Source of the DNA: Kribbella soli
Lineage (GTDB): Bacteria; Actinomycetota; Actinomycetes; Propionibacteriales; Kribbellaceae
Reading direction: 5' to 3'
DNA length: 64,000 nucleotides
Assembly: GCF_004331345.1 (NCBI RefSeq)
Contig: NZ_SJJZ01000004.1
Coordinates: 248,001-312,000, forward strand
The translations under genes were made by a program, and so were the position numbers. The notes beneath the pieces are model-generated. The model had not been told where the DNA came from and ran no database searches. It worked only from the letters and a program-made list of their open reading frames with translations. Numbering within the stretch: the first letter of the stretch is position 1; each line of letters begins with the position of its first letter. This document shows positions 16,357 to 23,597 of the stretch, one piece after another.

Positions 16357-17721
16357 TTACTTCGCTTGCCGCGAGCGGTACCGCTCAGCGACGTCGTCGG
16401 CGAGCACCTGCCCGCGTTTGAGTGCCTCGTCGACGCTCATCCGTCCCGCGATCGCCGAACTCACGTCCTGACTGACCTGGGTCCCGAGGTCCGGGAACTC
16501 CGGGATGTCGATGAACTGGATGCCCGGCGCCGGCCGCGGCTGGGTGCCCGGGTCCTTCGGATCCGCGTTCTCGATCGCGCTCTTGGTCGGCTCCGCGAAC
16601 GCCGACGCCTCCTTGACGTACTCCGGGATCTCGTACGTCGACGCGCGTTTGCCGGCCGGAACGTTGGACCAGCCAACCTTCTCGCCGACGAGCTTCTCGT
16701 AGTCCTTGCCGGACGCCCAGGAGATGAACTTCCAGGCGTTGTCCTTCTTCTTCGAGGCTTCCTGGATGCCCCACGCCCACGCGTACAGCCAGCCGGAGCT
16801 GTCGGTCTTCACGACCGGTGCGGGCGCGTAGCCCATCTTGCCCTTGACCGGCGAGTTCGGCGCCTCGAGCGAACCGGCCGCCGACGTGGCGTCGTACCAC
16901 ATCGCGACGTTGCCCTGGATGGTGTTGTTCAGGCACTCGGTGAAGCCCGCCTGCGGCGCGCCCGCCTCACCGTGCGCGCGGACCAGGTCGACGTAGAACT
17001 TGGTCGCCTCGGTGAACTCCGGCGAGTTGACCTGCGCCTGCCAGTCCTGCGTGAACCAGGTGCCGCCGAAGGTGTTCACCACCGTCGTGAGCGGCGCGAA
17101 CAGCTGACCCCAGCCGGGCTGGCCGCGCAGACAGATACCGCGCATCCCCGGCTGCGCGTTGTCGACCTTGGCCGCGATGTCCGCGACCTCCTGCCAGGTC
17201 GGCTTCGCCGGCATCGTCACGCCCTTGGCCGCCAGGATGTCCTTGCGGTACATGAGGAACGACGACTCGCCGTAGAACGGTTCGCCGTAGATCTTGCCGT
17301 CGTCCGCGCTCATCGACTCTGTCATCGGCTTCAGTACGTCGTCCTGGTCGAACGACGAATCCTTGTCGATGTAGTCCGACAGCGGCGCGATCCACTTGCT
17401 CTTGGCATAGATCGGGATCTCGAAGTTGCTCACCGACGCCACGTCGTACTGACCGGCCTGGCTGGAGAACTCCTGGCTGATCTTGTCCCGGACGTCGTTC
17501 TCCGGCAGCACGGTGAAGTTCACCTTGATGCCGGTCTGCTTGGTGAAGTTGTCGGCGGTGAGTTTCTGCAGATCGACCATCTGCGGGTTGTTCACCATCA
17601 GCACGTTGATGCTGTCCTCACCACCGCCGCCTGCTCCGCCTCCCCAGCCCGCACAGCCGGTGGTCACGCTCACCAGGAACGCGACGCCGACCGCTCCGAT
17701 GCGTTTGCGCCTACTCAGCAC
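16357..17721 (-). CDS. Polyol/sugar-binding lipoprotein of ABC transporter
   Basis: A 454-residue extracellular solute-binding protein, family 1. A signal peptide ends in a lipobox at VTTGCAG, so the protein is lipid-anchored after Cys 23, followed by a glycine-rich linker. The mature fold starts SINVLMVNNPQMVDLQKL. It leads the polyol operon. The promoter (TTGACA N18 TCTACT) and a 12-bp palindrome lie upstream, and the divergent SorC-type gene is the probable regulator. Confidence 0.92.
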   Translation of the reverse strand: MLSRRKRIGAVGVAFLVSVTTGCAGWGGGAGGGGEDSINVLMVNNPQMVDLQKLTADNFTKQTGIKVNFTVLPENDVRDKISQEFSSQAGQYDVASVSNFEIPIYAKSKWIAPLSDYIDKDSSFDQDDVLKPMTESMSADDGKIYGEPFYGESSFLMYRKDILAAKGVTMPAKPTWQEVADIAAKVDNAQPGMRGICLRGQPGWGQLFAPLTTVVNTFGGTWFTQDWQAQVNSPEFTEATKFYVDLVRAHGEAGAPQAGFTECLNNTIQGNVAMWYDATSAAGSLEAPNSPVKGKMGYAPAPVVKTDSSGWLYAWAWGIQEASKKKDNAWKFISWASGKDYEKLVGEKVGWSNVPAGKRASTYEIPEYVKEASAFAEPTKSAIENADPKDPGTQPRPAPGIQFIDIPEFPDLGTQVSQDVSSAIAGRMSVDEALKRGQVLADDVAERYRSRQAK

Positions 17722-17741
17722 GGTTTCTCCCTTGCTGGTCC

Positions 17742-17753
17742 GCTCATTTGAGC
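17742..17753. promoter_or_regulatory. Operator palindrome GCTCATTTGAGC (operon side)
   Basis: Five-base arms GCTCA/TGAGC around TT. It lies 20 bases before the binding protein ATG and just downstream of the predicted transcription start, where a bound repressor would block elongation. It matches the site at 17833 at 11 of 12 positions. Confidence 0.8.
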
Positions 17754-17773
17754 ACGCCTCTGCTCACAGCACG

Positions 17774-17803
17774 AGTAGACCGGGAAGGGGCTTGACCTGT
17801 CAA
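17774..17803 (-). promoter_or_regulatory. Sigma-A-type promoter of the polyol operon
   Basis: On the minus strand the -35 is TTGACA (17798-17803) and the -10 is TCTACT (17774-17779), spaced 18 bases. The -35 lies inside the palindrome CTTGACCTGTCAAG (17791-17804), which puts TTGAC on both strands, so the same element could also serve the divergent regulator. Confidence 0.65.
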
Positions 17804-17832
17804 GACTCTGTGCAACACTTGGGTCCGTTGAT

Positions 17833-17844
17833 GCTCATATGAGC
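17833..17844. promoter_or_regulatory. Operator palindrome GCTCATATGAGC (regulator side)
   Basis: A perfect 12-bp palindrome that differs from the site at 17742 by one central base. It ends 12 bases before the regulator ATG and covers its likely leader, suggesting autoregulation. The two site centres are 91 bases apart. Confidence 0.8.
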
Positions 17845-17856
17845 GGGGAGGCGTTG

Positions 17857-18804
17857 ATGGAATCCTTCGGGCCGGCACAGCTGGTGCTGACGGCGTCGAT
17901 CGCGCGGCGGTACTACGTCGACGGCCGGTCGAAGGTGGAGATCGCGGACGAGTTCCGGCTCAGCCGGTTCAAAGTCGCGCGATTGCTCGACCAGGCGCGC
18001 AGCAGCGGGCTGGTGCGGATCGAGATCAGCCACCCCGGCGCCATCGATCTCGACCTGTCCGCCCGCCTGCAGGAGGCCTTCGGTCTGCGCCGGGCGATCG
18101 TGGTGGACACCCCCGAGGTCGACGAGCCCGCGTTGCGCACGCAGCTCGGCAAGGCCGCGGCGGATCTGCTGTCGGAGATCGTCACGCCCGAGGACGTGCT
18201 CGGGCTCGCGTGGGCGCGTGCGGTGACCGCGATGACCGAGCAGCTGACCTCACTCGCCCCGGTGCCGGTCGTCCAGTTGACAGGCGCGCTGACCCGCCCG
18301 GACGTCGAGGCGAACTCGGTCGAGCTCGTCCGTCACACCGCGCGCCTGTCGGGCGGTCCGGCGTACCTGTTCTATGCGCCGCTCGTCGTGCCGGATGCCG
18401 CCACGGCGCGCGCGTTGCGGCAGCAGCCGGAGGTCGCGGAGGCGATCAGCCACTTCGACTCGGTGACGAAGGCGGTCGTCGGGCTCGGGTCGTGGTCGGC
18501 CGGCCAGTCGACGCTGTACGACGCGATGGACGAGAAGGCCTGTGAACAGTTGCTGCGCCGCGGGGTCGTGGCGGACATCTCGGGTGTTTTCGTGGACGCG
18601 GACGGCGTACCGGTGCAGAGCCGGGTCACCGAGCGGGTGATCGCGATCAACGCCGAGCAGATGGGCAAGATCGACGAGGTGATCGCGATCCCGTACGGGC
18701 TCGCGAAGGTCGCCGCGGTGCGGGCCGCCGTACGCAGCGGGCTGGTGAACGCGATCGTTACCCACGCACCCCTGGCGAAGGCCCTGCTGCAACAGTCAGA
18801 CTGA
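17857..18804 (+). CDS. SorC/DeoR-type sugar-binding transcriptional regulator
   Basis: A 315-residue regulator. An N-terminal helix-turn-helix (IARRYYVDGRSKVEIADEFR ... SRFKVARLLDQAR) is followed by the SorC sugar-phosphate-binding domain (LRTQLGKAAADLLSEIVTPEDVLGLAW ... IAIPYGLAKVAAVRAAVRSGLVNAIVT). The ATG at MESFGPAQL was chosen because GGGGAGG precedes it at a spacing of 5-6; an ATG 18 bases upstream overlaps the operator. It is divergent from the polyol operon and flanked by two GCTCATWTGAGC palindromes. Its effector is probably a phosphorylated intermediate such as xylulose 5-phosphate. Confidence 0.9.
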   Translation: MESFGPAQLVLTASIARRYYVDGRSKVEIADEFRLSRFKVARLLDQARSSGLVRIEISHPGAIDLDLSARLQEAFGLRRAIVVDTPEVDEPALRTQLGKAAADLLSEIVTPEDVLGLAWARAVTAMTEQLTSLAPVPVVQLTGALTRPDVEANSVELVRHTARLSGGPAYLFYAPLVVPDAATARALRQQPEVAEAISHFDSVTKAVVGLGSWSAGQSTLYDAMDEKACEQLLRRGVVADISGVFVDADGVPVQSRVTERVIAINAEQMGKIDEVIAIPYGLAKVAAVRAAVRSGLVNAIVTHAPLAKALLQQSD

Positions 18805-18810
18805 CCGGCG

Positions 18811-19599
18811 ATGCCTGCTGCTGAGGTCGAGCTGGTCGGAGGTACGGCGAACCGCGGGTTGGTGGTGCGGGTCGGAGATACCGTCCGGCGGCCGCTGCGC
18901 GCCAGTAGTACGGCGACGCATGCGCTGCTGCAGCACCTGGAAAGCGTCGGATTCAAGGGCGCGCCGGCGTTCCTCGGCGTGGACTCACAGGGGCGCGAGG
19001 TGCTCTCGTACCTGTCCGGGGAGACCGTGACAGCGCCGTACCCCTCCTGGTCGATGACGGACGAGGCGCTCGACAGCGTGGCGGTACTGCTGCGGTCGTA
19101 CCACCAGGCAGTCGCGGACTTCCGGCCCGCCGGGCTCAAGTGGGCCGAGCCGGTGCCTGCCGGCTACGTGACCGGTTTGATCAGCCACAACGACCCGAAC
19201 CTCGACAACGTGGTGTTCCGGGACGGTGTCGCAGTCGCACTCATCGACTTCGACCTGGCCGGACCGGGATCGGCCCTGTGGGACGTCGCAACCGCCGTAC
19301 GGCTGTGGGCTCCCTTGCGCCCGGATGCGGACATCCACGACGTACGGCGCGGGCAGTCGCTCGCCCGTCTCCGCCGCTTCGCGAACGCCTACGGCCTGAC
19401 CGACACCGACCGCCTCCGCCTGGTCGACGCCGCCGCCGACAACCACATCTGGTGCATGGACTACGTCCGCCGAGGCTCCGAAGCCGGCCACCCCTGGTTC
19501 CACCAACGCTGGACCACCGGCGAGGCCGAACTCACCGACCGCACCAACCGCTGGTTCACCCAGTCGGAGGCCACACTCCGTCAGGCTCTTCTGGGTTGA
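18811..19599 (+). CDS. Aminoglycoside-phosphotransferase-fold kinase
   Basis: A 262-residue APH/choline-kinase-fold protein. The catalytic loop is LISHNDPNLDNVVF (HxDxxxxN) and the metal-binding segment is ALIDFDLAG. It lacks the usual N-terminal nucleotide lysine landmark in an obvious form. It starts six bases after the SorC gene stop, so it is probably co-transcribed with it. Substrates in this fold vary (aminoglycosides, choline, fructosamine, homoserine), and none is indicated here. Its last 44 bases overlap the facing membrane gene. Confidence 0.8.
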   Translation: MPAAEVELVGGTANRGLVVRVGDTVRRPLRASSTATHALLQHLESVGFKGAPAFLGVDSQGREVLSYLSGETVTAPYPSWSMTDEALDSVAVLLRSYHQAVADFRPAGLKWAEPVPAGYVTGLISHNDPNLDNVVFRDGVAVALIDFDLAGPGSALWDVATAVRLWAPLRPDADIHDVRRGQSLARLRRFANAYGLTDTDRLRLVDAAADNHIWCMDYVRRGSEAGHPWFHQRWTTGEAELTDRTNRWFTQSEATLRQALLG

Positions 19600-19990
19600 G
19601 CTCCCGCTCCGCCTCTTCCCTGCCCTCGTAGTACTTCTCCTGCAGCCGCTTGACGAACGGCGGGATGAAGATCGACACGATGCTCGGAAAGTTGCCCCAA
19701 CCGTCGTCGCCCAGCGCGTACACCACCAACTCAGCACAGACCAGGGCGATCACCACGATCCAGCCGCTCCGGCAGATTCGTGGCCCTTCGTCGGACCTCA
19801 GCCCGCGCCGCGTGACTGCTCCGATGCCGAACATGACCCCGATGAGCAGGAACACAGTCCCCCGCGCGATCAGGTACCACTGGTCGGCACCGGAATAACT
19901 GCCGTACCCGCGAAAGACGAGCACCGCGGACACGACCGCGCCTGCCGCCATCACAGCGTAGAACGCGGCACCCAGCTTCATTTTCGGCAC
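19556..19990 (-). CDS. Four-helix membrane protein of unknown function
   Basis: A 144-residue protein with hydrophobic segments at about 8-26, 38-60, 75-92 and 101-112 and an acidic C-terminal tail (EGREEAERELNPEEPDGV). I do not recognise the family. The 3' end overlaps the convergent phosphotransferase gene by 44 bases, unusually long, so one of the two 3' ends is constrained by both frames. Confidence 0.6.
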   Translation of the reverse strand: MPKMKLGAAFYAVMAAGAVVSAVLVFRGYGSYSGADQWYLIARGTVFLLIGVMFGIGAVTRRGLRSDEGPRICRSGWIVVIALVCAELVVYALGDDGWGNFPSIVSIFIPPFVKRLQEKYYEGREEAERELNPEEPDGVWPPTG

Positions 19991-20031
19991 AACTGGTTAT
20001 CGCGGGTGGGGATTGGCCGTTACTGCACGAA

Positions 20032-20649
20032 GTGGAAGAGAATGTGCCGGTGCGTTCACGGGTGGTGTTGCTGGCGGGGCCTTCGGGGGCGGGGAAGTCG
20101 CGTCTGGCGGAGCACGTCGGGCTGCCCGTCGTACGGCTGGACGACTTCTACCGGGACGGCGACGACGAGGCGATGCCGCGGTCGCCGCTCGGGATCGTCG
20201 ATTGGGACGACCCACGCTCCTGGGACGGGGACCGTGCGGTCGCGGCTCTGGAGCAGTTGTGTACGACGGGAACCGCCGAGCTCCCGATCTACGACATCGC
20301 GGCCGACGGCGCTGTCGGTCACCGACCGGTCACCACCGGCGATTCGCCGCTGATCGTTGCTGAAGGCATCTTCGCCGACCAGATCACCGGCGCGCTCCGC
20401 GACCGCGACCTGCTGGCGACCGCGATCTGCGTGTACCACCACCGCGTCGTCACGTTCGTCCGGCGGTTCCAGCGGGATCTCCGCGAGCACCGCAAACCCC
20501 CGCTGACGCTGCTCCGCCGCGGCCTGCTGCTGCTCCGCGACGACCCGCAGGTGGTCCGCCGCTGCGTCGCCGCGGGCTGCGAACCCATGCATCCGAAGGC
20601 CGCCCGCGCCCGGATCGAGACGCTTCTCACGCAGGCGACGTCTCAGTAA
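20032..20649 (+). CDS. Uridine-kinase-like P-loop NTPase
   Basis: A 205-residue kinase of the uridine/pantothenate-kinase fold. Walker A is GPSGAGKSRLAEH, the acceptor-binding segment is VVRLDDFYRDGDD, and IVAEGIFADQ matches the family's third motif. An arginine-rich lid follows (RRFQRDLREHRKPP). In-frame GTG codons at 20032, 20044 and 20050 are all possible starts; GGAAGAG at 20034-20040 fits the latter two. Nucleoside phosphorylation would suit the nearby nucleoside salvage operon, but the link is only positional. Confidence 0.8.
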   Translation: MEENVPVRSRVVLLAGPSGAGKSRLAEHVGLPVVRLDDFYRDGDDEAMPRSPLGIVDWDDPRSWDGDRAVAALEQLCTTGTAELPIYDIAADGAVGHRPVTTGDSPLIVAEGIFADQITGALRDRDLLATAICVYHHRVVTFVRRFQRDLREHRKPPLTLLRRGLLLLRDDPQVVRRCVAAGCEPMHPKAARARIETLLTQATSQ

Positions 20650-20744
20650 TACAAGGTTGTTCGCCTGAAGTTCACCAACTTCTGTTGGTATCGGGGCCAC
20701 CATCGGATGCACTCGGGGGCGAGTGGCCGAACGGAGAGGGACCC

Positions 20745-21407
20745 GTGAGACGGAATGCGTCAGGCGTTGCCGTTGTAGTGAGCGCAGTACTGCTGGGTGT
20801 GACCGCCTGTGGGAGTGAGGACGGCGCGTCGGCGAGTGCTGCCCAGACCCCGGCGGCCAAACACTCCGCGCTGTCCGGCATGGCGGACAAGTCGCCGAAG
20901 AGCGTCCTCGCCGGACTCGCCGCGCTCCCCCGCGGGTACGTCGCGGATCCGCGCAACGTCACCGGCCCGTTCACCGCGTCGTCGTACCTGAACACCTGGT
21001 CCGCCGATCCGGCGCTGGACCGCGCCCTGCTGCTGAACGCGAGCTTCGTCGAGGGGTACCGGGCGACCCGGCTCAGCCCCGACAAGAAGAAGCGCTACAC
21101 CGTGCAGCTCTTCAAGACCGGCTCGCCCGCCAAGGCGCAGGCCCTCCAGAAGGGCCTGTGGAGCCAGGACGTCCACGACCACCCGTTCACGATCCCGAAC
21201 GCGCTTTCCGACGCCAGCGTCGAGTACGACGGCAGCACCGACCAGTCGGTCGCCATCGCCGAAGCCAGCCTCGCCGTAGGCCCGATCGTCGTAGAACTCA
21301 CCGTCCGCGAAACCAGTGCCCTCGGCAGCGAACTGACGCCCGACACCACCCTCATCACCGCACTGGCCAAAGAACAACACACCCGCCTGCCCACAACCTC
21401 CAGCTGA
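20745..21407 (+). CDS. Secreted lipoprotein of unknown function
   Basis: A 220-residue protein with a lipoprotein signal. Basic MRRNASG, hydrophobic VAVVVSAVLLG and lipobox VTACG place the lipid on Cys 20. The GTG start is preceded by GGAGAGGG. The mature part (YVADPRNVTGPFTASSYLNT and beyond) is a compact globular domain that I cannot assign. Transcription runs toward the repeat-containing gene-free stretch that follows. Confidence 0.75.
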   Translation: MRRNASGVAVVVSAVLLGVTACGSEDGASASAAQTPAAKHSALSGMADKSPKSVLAGLAALPRGYVADPRNVTGPFTASSYLNTWSADPALDRALLLNASFVEGYRATRLSPDKKKRYTVQLFKTGSPAKAQALQKGLWSQDVHDHPFTIPNALSDASVEYDGSTDQSVAIAEASLAVGPIVVELTVRETSALGSELTPDTTLITALAKEQHTRLPTTSS

Positions 21408-21503
21408 CCCTCAGGACGGCGACACAGAGCGGGACAACCGGCTCTTGTGACCGACGCATGGGTGGTCGACAGGCCCCAGGGCGGCGCCGGCCTTGCTGTG
21501 ATC

Positions 21504-21604
21504 TGCAGCTCGACAGGACGTGTCGGATGGCCGGGTAGTGCACCTGAGCGTGAACGCGCCCGTGCGTACAGCGTCTCACCGGTGCACTACCTGTCGAGCT
21601 TGCA
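21504..21604 (+). repeat. Intergenic repeat module A, copy 1
   Basis: An imperfect nested palindrome. Outer arms are TGCAGCTCGACAGG (21504-21517) and CCTGTCGAGCTTGCA (21590-21604). Inner arms are GTAGTGCACC (21535-21544) and GGTGCACTAC (21581-21590), bounding a 56-base core element. The core matches the reverse complement of 44027-44082 at 51 of 56 positions. The left spacer between outer and inner arms is less conserved. It could act as RNA hairpin, protein site or a miniature element; nothing here says which. Confidence 0.8.
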
Positions 21605-21804
21605 CATCACCCCGCCGCGAGCAGCCGAGCCGCCACCAACCCGATCACCCAGCCGGCCACCCGGTGCGGAGAGCCGGATATCCCCTCGTGGGCAAGGCTC
21701 TCGTCGTGCCCGGTCAGGCCGGCCGGTGGGACGGACCGGGCGGTGCATGCCGCGTGCGGTGCGGTGCGGGCGGTGGTGTGGTGGCTGTCACGTCGGCCTG
21801 CGGC

Positions 21805-21857
21805 AGCTGTCGTGGCGGGGAGTGAAGTCGTCGCTATATGCAACTTTATTTCCCCGC
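21805..21857 (+). repeat. Intergenic repeat module B, copy 1
   Basis: 53 bases that match 30546-30598 at 44 of 53 positions without gaps. The first 17 bases, AGCTGTCGTGGCGGGGA, are identical, as are TCGTCGCT and TGCAAC inside. GCGGGGA near the left pairs with TTTCCCCGC at the right, and here the stem can extend to about 14 pairs with one bulge. Confidence 0.75.
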
Positions 21858-21865
21858 GCCCACAA

Positions 21866-21888
21866 CCTGTCCACCAAAAGTGGACAGG
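21866..21888 (-). terminator. Hairpin after deoA
   Basis: A perfect nine-base stem CCTGTCCAC/GTGGACAGG around a five-base loop (CAAAA on the plus strand), 25 bases beyond the deoA stop. Likely the 3' end of the nucleoside operon transcript. Confidence 0.65.
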
Positions 21889-21912
21889 CCCCGGGGCGGA
21901 AGAACGGTGAGG

Positions 21913-23190
21913 TCAGGCGGTGATGCGGTCGATGACCAGTGGGCCTGGCTGGTGGGAGTCGGCGACGGCGACTGCGTCTGTGAGGGACTCCAAGGCCCGC
22001 TCGATGCGGCTCGGGTCGTCGGTGTGCAGGGTGAGGAGTGGCTGGCCCTCCTGGATGCGGTCGCCCGGCTTGGCGTGCATCTCCACGCCGGCGACCGGCG
22101 ACACCGGGTCCTCCTTGCGTGCGCGGCCTGCGCCGAGGCGCCACGCCGCGACACCCACCGCGAGGGCGTCGAGCTTGGACAGTACGCCGGACGACGGGGC
22201 CGGTACGACGTGCTGCTCGGGAGCGACCGGGGGCTCGGCGGACGGGTCTCCGCCCTGGGCCGAGATCATCGCCCGCCAGGCGTCCATCGCCGTACCGTCG
22301 CGAAGCTTCTCGGCCGGGTCGACGCCGGTGACCCCGGCCGCGGCGAGCATCTCGTTGGCCAGGGCAACGGTCAGCTCGACGACGTCGGCAGGTCCGCCAC
22401 CGGCCAGTACCTCGACCGATTCGCGAACCTCCAAGGCGTTTCCGGCCGTCAGCCCCAGTGGGACGGACATGTCGGTGAGCAGGGCAACGGTCTTCACGCC
22501 CGCATCGGTGCCCAGGGCAACCATGGTCTCGGCGAGCTCGCGGGCGTCCGTCAGGTCCTTCATGAACGCGCCGGATCCGACCTTCACGTCCAGCACCAGC
22601 GCGCCGGTGCCTTCGGCGATCTTCTTGCTCATGATCGAACTGGCGATCAACGGGATCGCCTCGACCGTACCGGTCACGTCGCGCAGCGCGTACAGCTTCT
22701 TGTCCGCCGGCGCCAGACCGTCACCGGCCGCACAGATCACCGCGCCGACGTCCTCGAGCTGTTGCATCAGCTCGTCGTTCGACAGCGACGCCCGCCAGCC
22801 CGGGATCGACTCCAGCTTGTCCAGTGTGCCGCCGGTGTGGCCGAGCCCCCGGCCGGACAGTTGCGGTACGGCGACCCCGCAGGCCGCCACCAACGGGGCC
22901 AACGGCAACGTGATCTTGTCGCCGACGCCACCGGTCGAGTGCTTGTCGGCGGTCGGCCGGGACAGCTTGCCGAAGTCCATCCGCTCGCCGGACGCGATCA
23001 TCGCCGCGGTCCAGCGGGCGATCTCGCGCCGGTTCATCCCGTTCAGCAGGATCGCCATCGCCAGCGCGGACATCTGCTCGTCGGCGACGTCGCCCTTGGT
23101 GTAGGCGTCGATCACCCAGTCGATCTGCCCGTCGCTCAGCTCGCCCTTGTCCCGCTTGGCCCGGATGACATCCACCGCGTCGAAACTCAT
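21913..23190 (-). CDS. deoA: Thymidine phosphorylase
   Basis: A 425-residue pyrimidine-nucleoside phosphorylase that splits thymidine or deoxyuridine with phosphate. The phosphate and substrate segments are visible as DKHSTGGVGDK, SGRGLGHTGGTLDKLE, and the SSIMSKKIAEG and DVKVGSGAFMK motifs. The ATG overlaps the cytidine deaminase stop by one base (TGATG) with GGAGG just upstream; an ATG one codon earlier is also possible. It is last in the nucleoside uptake operon, so imported nucleosides are degraded to bases and ribose phosphates. Confidence 0.95.
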   Translation of the reverse strand: MSFDAVDVIRAKRDKGELSDGQIDWVIDAYTKGDVADEQMSALAMAILLNGMNRREIARWTAAMIASGERMDFGKLSRPTADKHSTGGVGDKITLPLAPLVAACGVAVPQLSGRGLGHTGGTLDKLESIPGWRASLSNDELMQQLEDVGAVICAAGDGLAPADKKLYALRDVTGTVEAIPLIASSIMSKKIAEGTGALVLDVKVGSGAFMKDLTDARELAETMVALGTDAGVKTVALLTDMSVPLGLTAGNALEVRESVEVLAGGGPADVVELTVALANEMLAAAGVTGVDPAEKLRDGTAMDAWRAMISAQGGDPSAEPPVAPEQHVVPAPSSGVLSKLDALAVGVAAWRLGAGRARKEDPVSPVAGVEMHAKPGDRIQEGQPLLTLHTDDPSRIERALESLTDAVAVADSHQPGPLVIDRITA

Positions 23191-23597
23191 CATTCCTCCA
23201 GAAACTCGGGCCCGAACGCGTCCGGCAGCAGTTCGCGCAGCGGCCGGATCCCGGTCGCGGTCTCGATCAGCAGCCCCGGGCCGCCGTTCTCGTGCAGCAA
23301 CTGCCGGCACCGTCCGCACGGCGTCAGCAGGTGCTCGTGCTGATCCACACAGGTGAACGCGACCAGCCGGCCACCTCCGGTCCGGTGCAGGTCCGACACC
23401 AGCCCGCACTCGGCGCACAGCGTCAAGCCGTACGACGCGTTCTCCACGTTGCACCCGGCAACGATCCGTCCGTCGTCGACGTACGCCGCGGCGCCCACCG
23501 GGAAGTGCGAGTACGGCGCGTACGCGCGGTGCATCATGTCGACGGCAACCGCGCGCAACGCCGGCCAGTCGACCTCACTCGGTGACGTAGGGCTCAC
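23190..23597 (-). CDS. cdd: Cytidine deaminase
   Basis: A 135-residue zinc hydrolase converting cytidine and deoxycytidine to uridines. The catalytic glutamate and zinc ligands are in LTLCAECGLVS and PCGRCRQLL, and the substrate motif GCNVENASYG is present. The length is standard for the tetrameric type. The GTG start lies inside the last codons of the upstream permease, a 23-base overlap in a different frame, showing tight coupling. Confidence 0.95.
   Translation of the reverse strand: MSPTSPSEVDWPALRAVAVDMMHRAYAPYSHFPVGAAAYVDDGRIVAGCNVENASYGLTLCAECGLVSDLHRTGGGRLVAFTCVDQHEHLLTPCGRCRQLLHENGGPGLLIETATGIRPLRELLPDAFGPEFLEE

Larger units (their letters stand above)
21408..21912. other. Gene-free stretch I, tail-to-tail junction with repeat modules A and B
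   Basis: These 505 bases separate the lipoprotein stop from the deoA stop on the other strand. Module A lies at 21504-21604, module B at 21805-21857 and a terminator-like hairpin at 21866-21888. Between A and B there is GC-rich sequence with short G/T-rich runs (about 21740-21785) and no coding pattern that I trust. Related modules occur at 30.3-30.7 kb and 43.8-44.2 kb. Confidence 0.7.

Noticed and set aside
21520-21825. Possible peptide VVHLSVNAPVRTASHRCTTC shared with a frame at 43822-44100
   Set aside because: The similarity is the DNA-level conservation of module A, which is a palindrome and includes paired arm changes; the frames have no ribosome site and extend into unrelated sequence.
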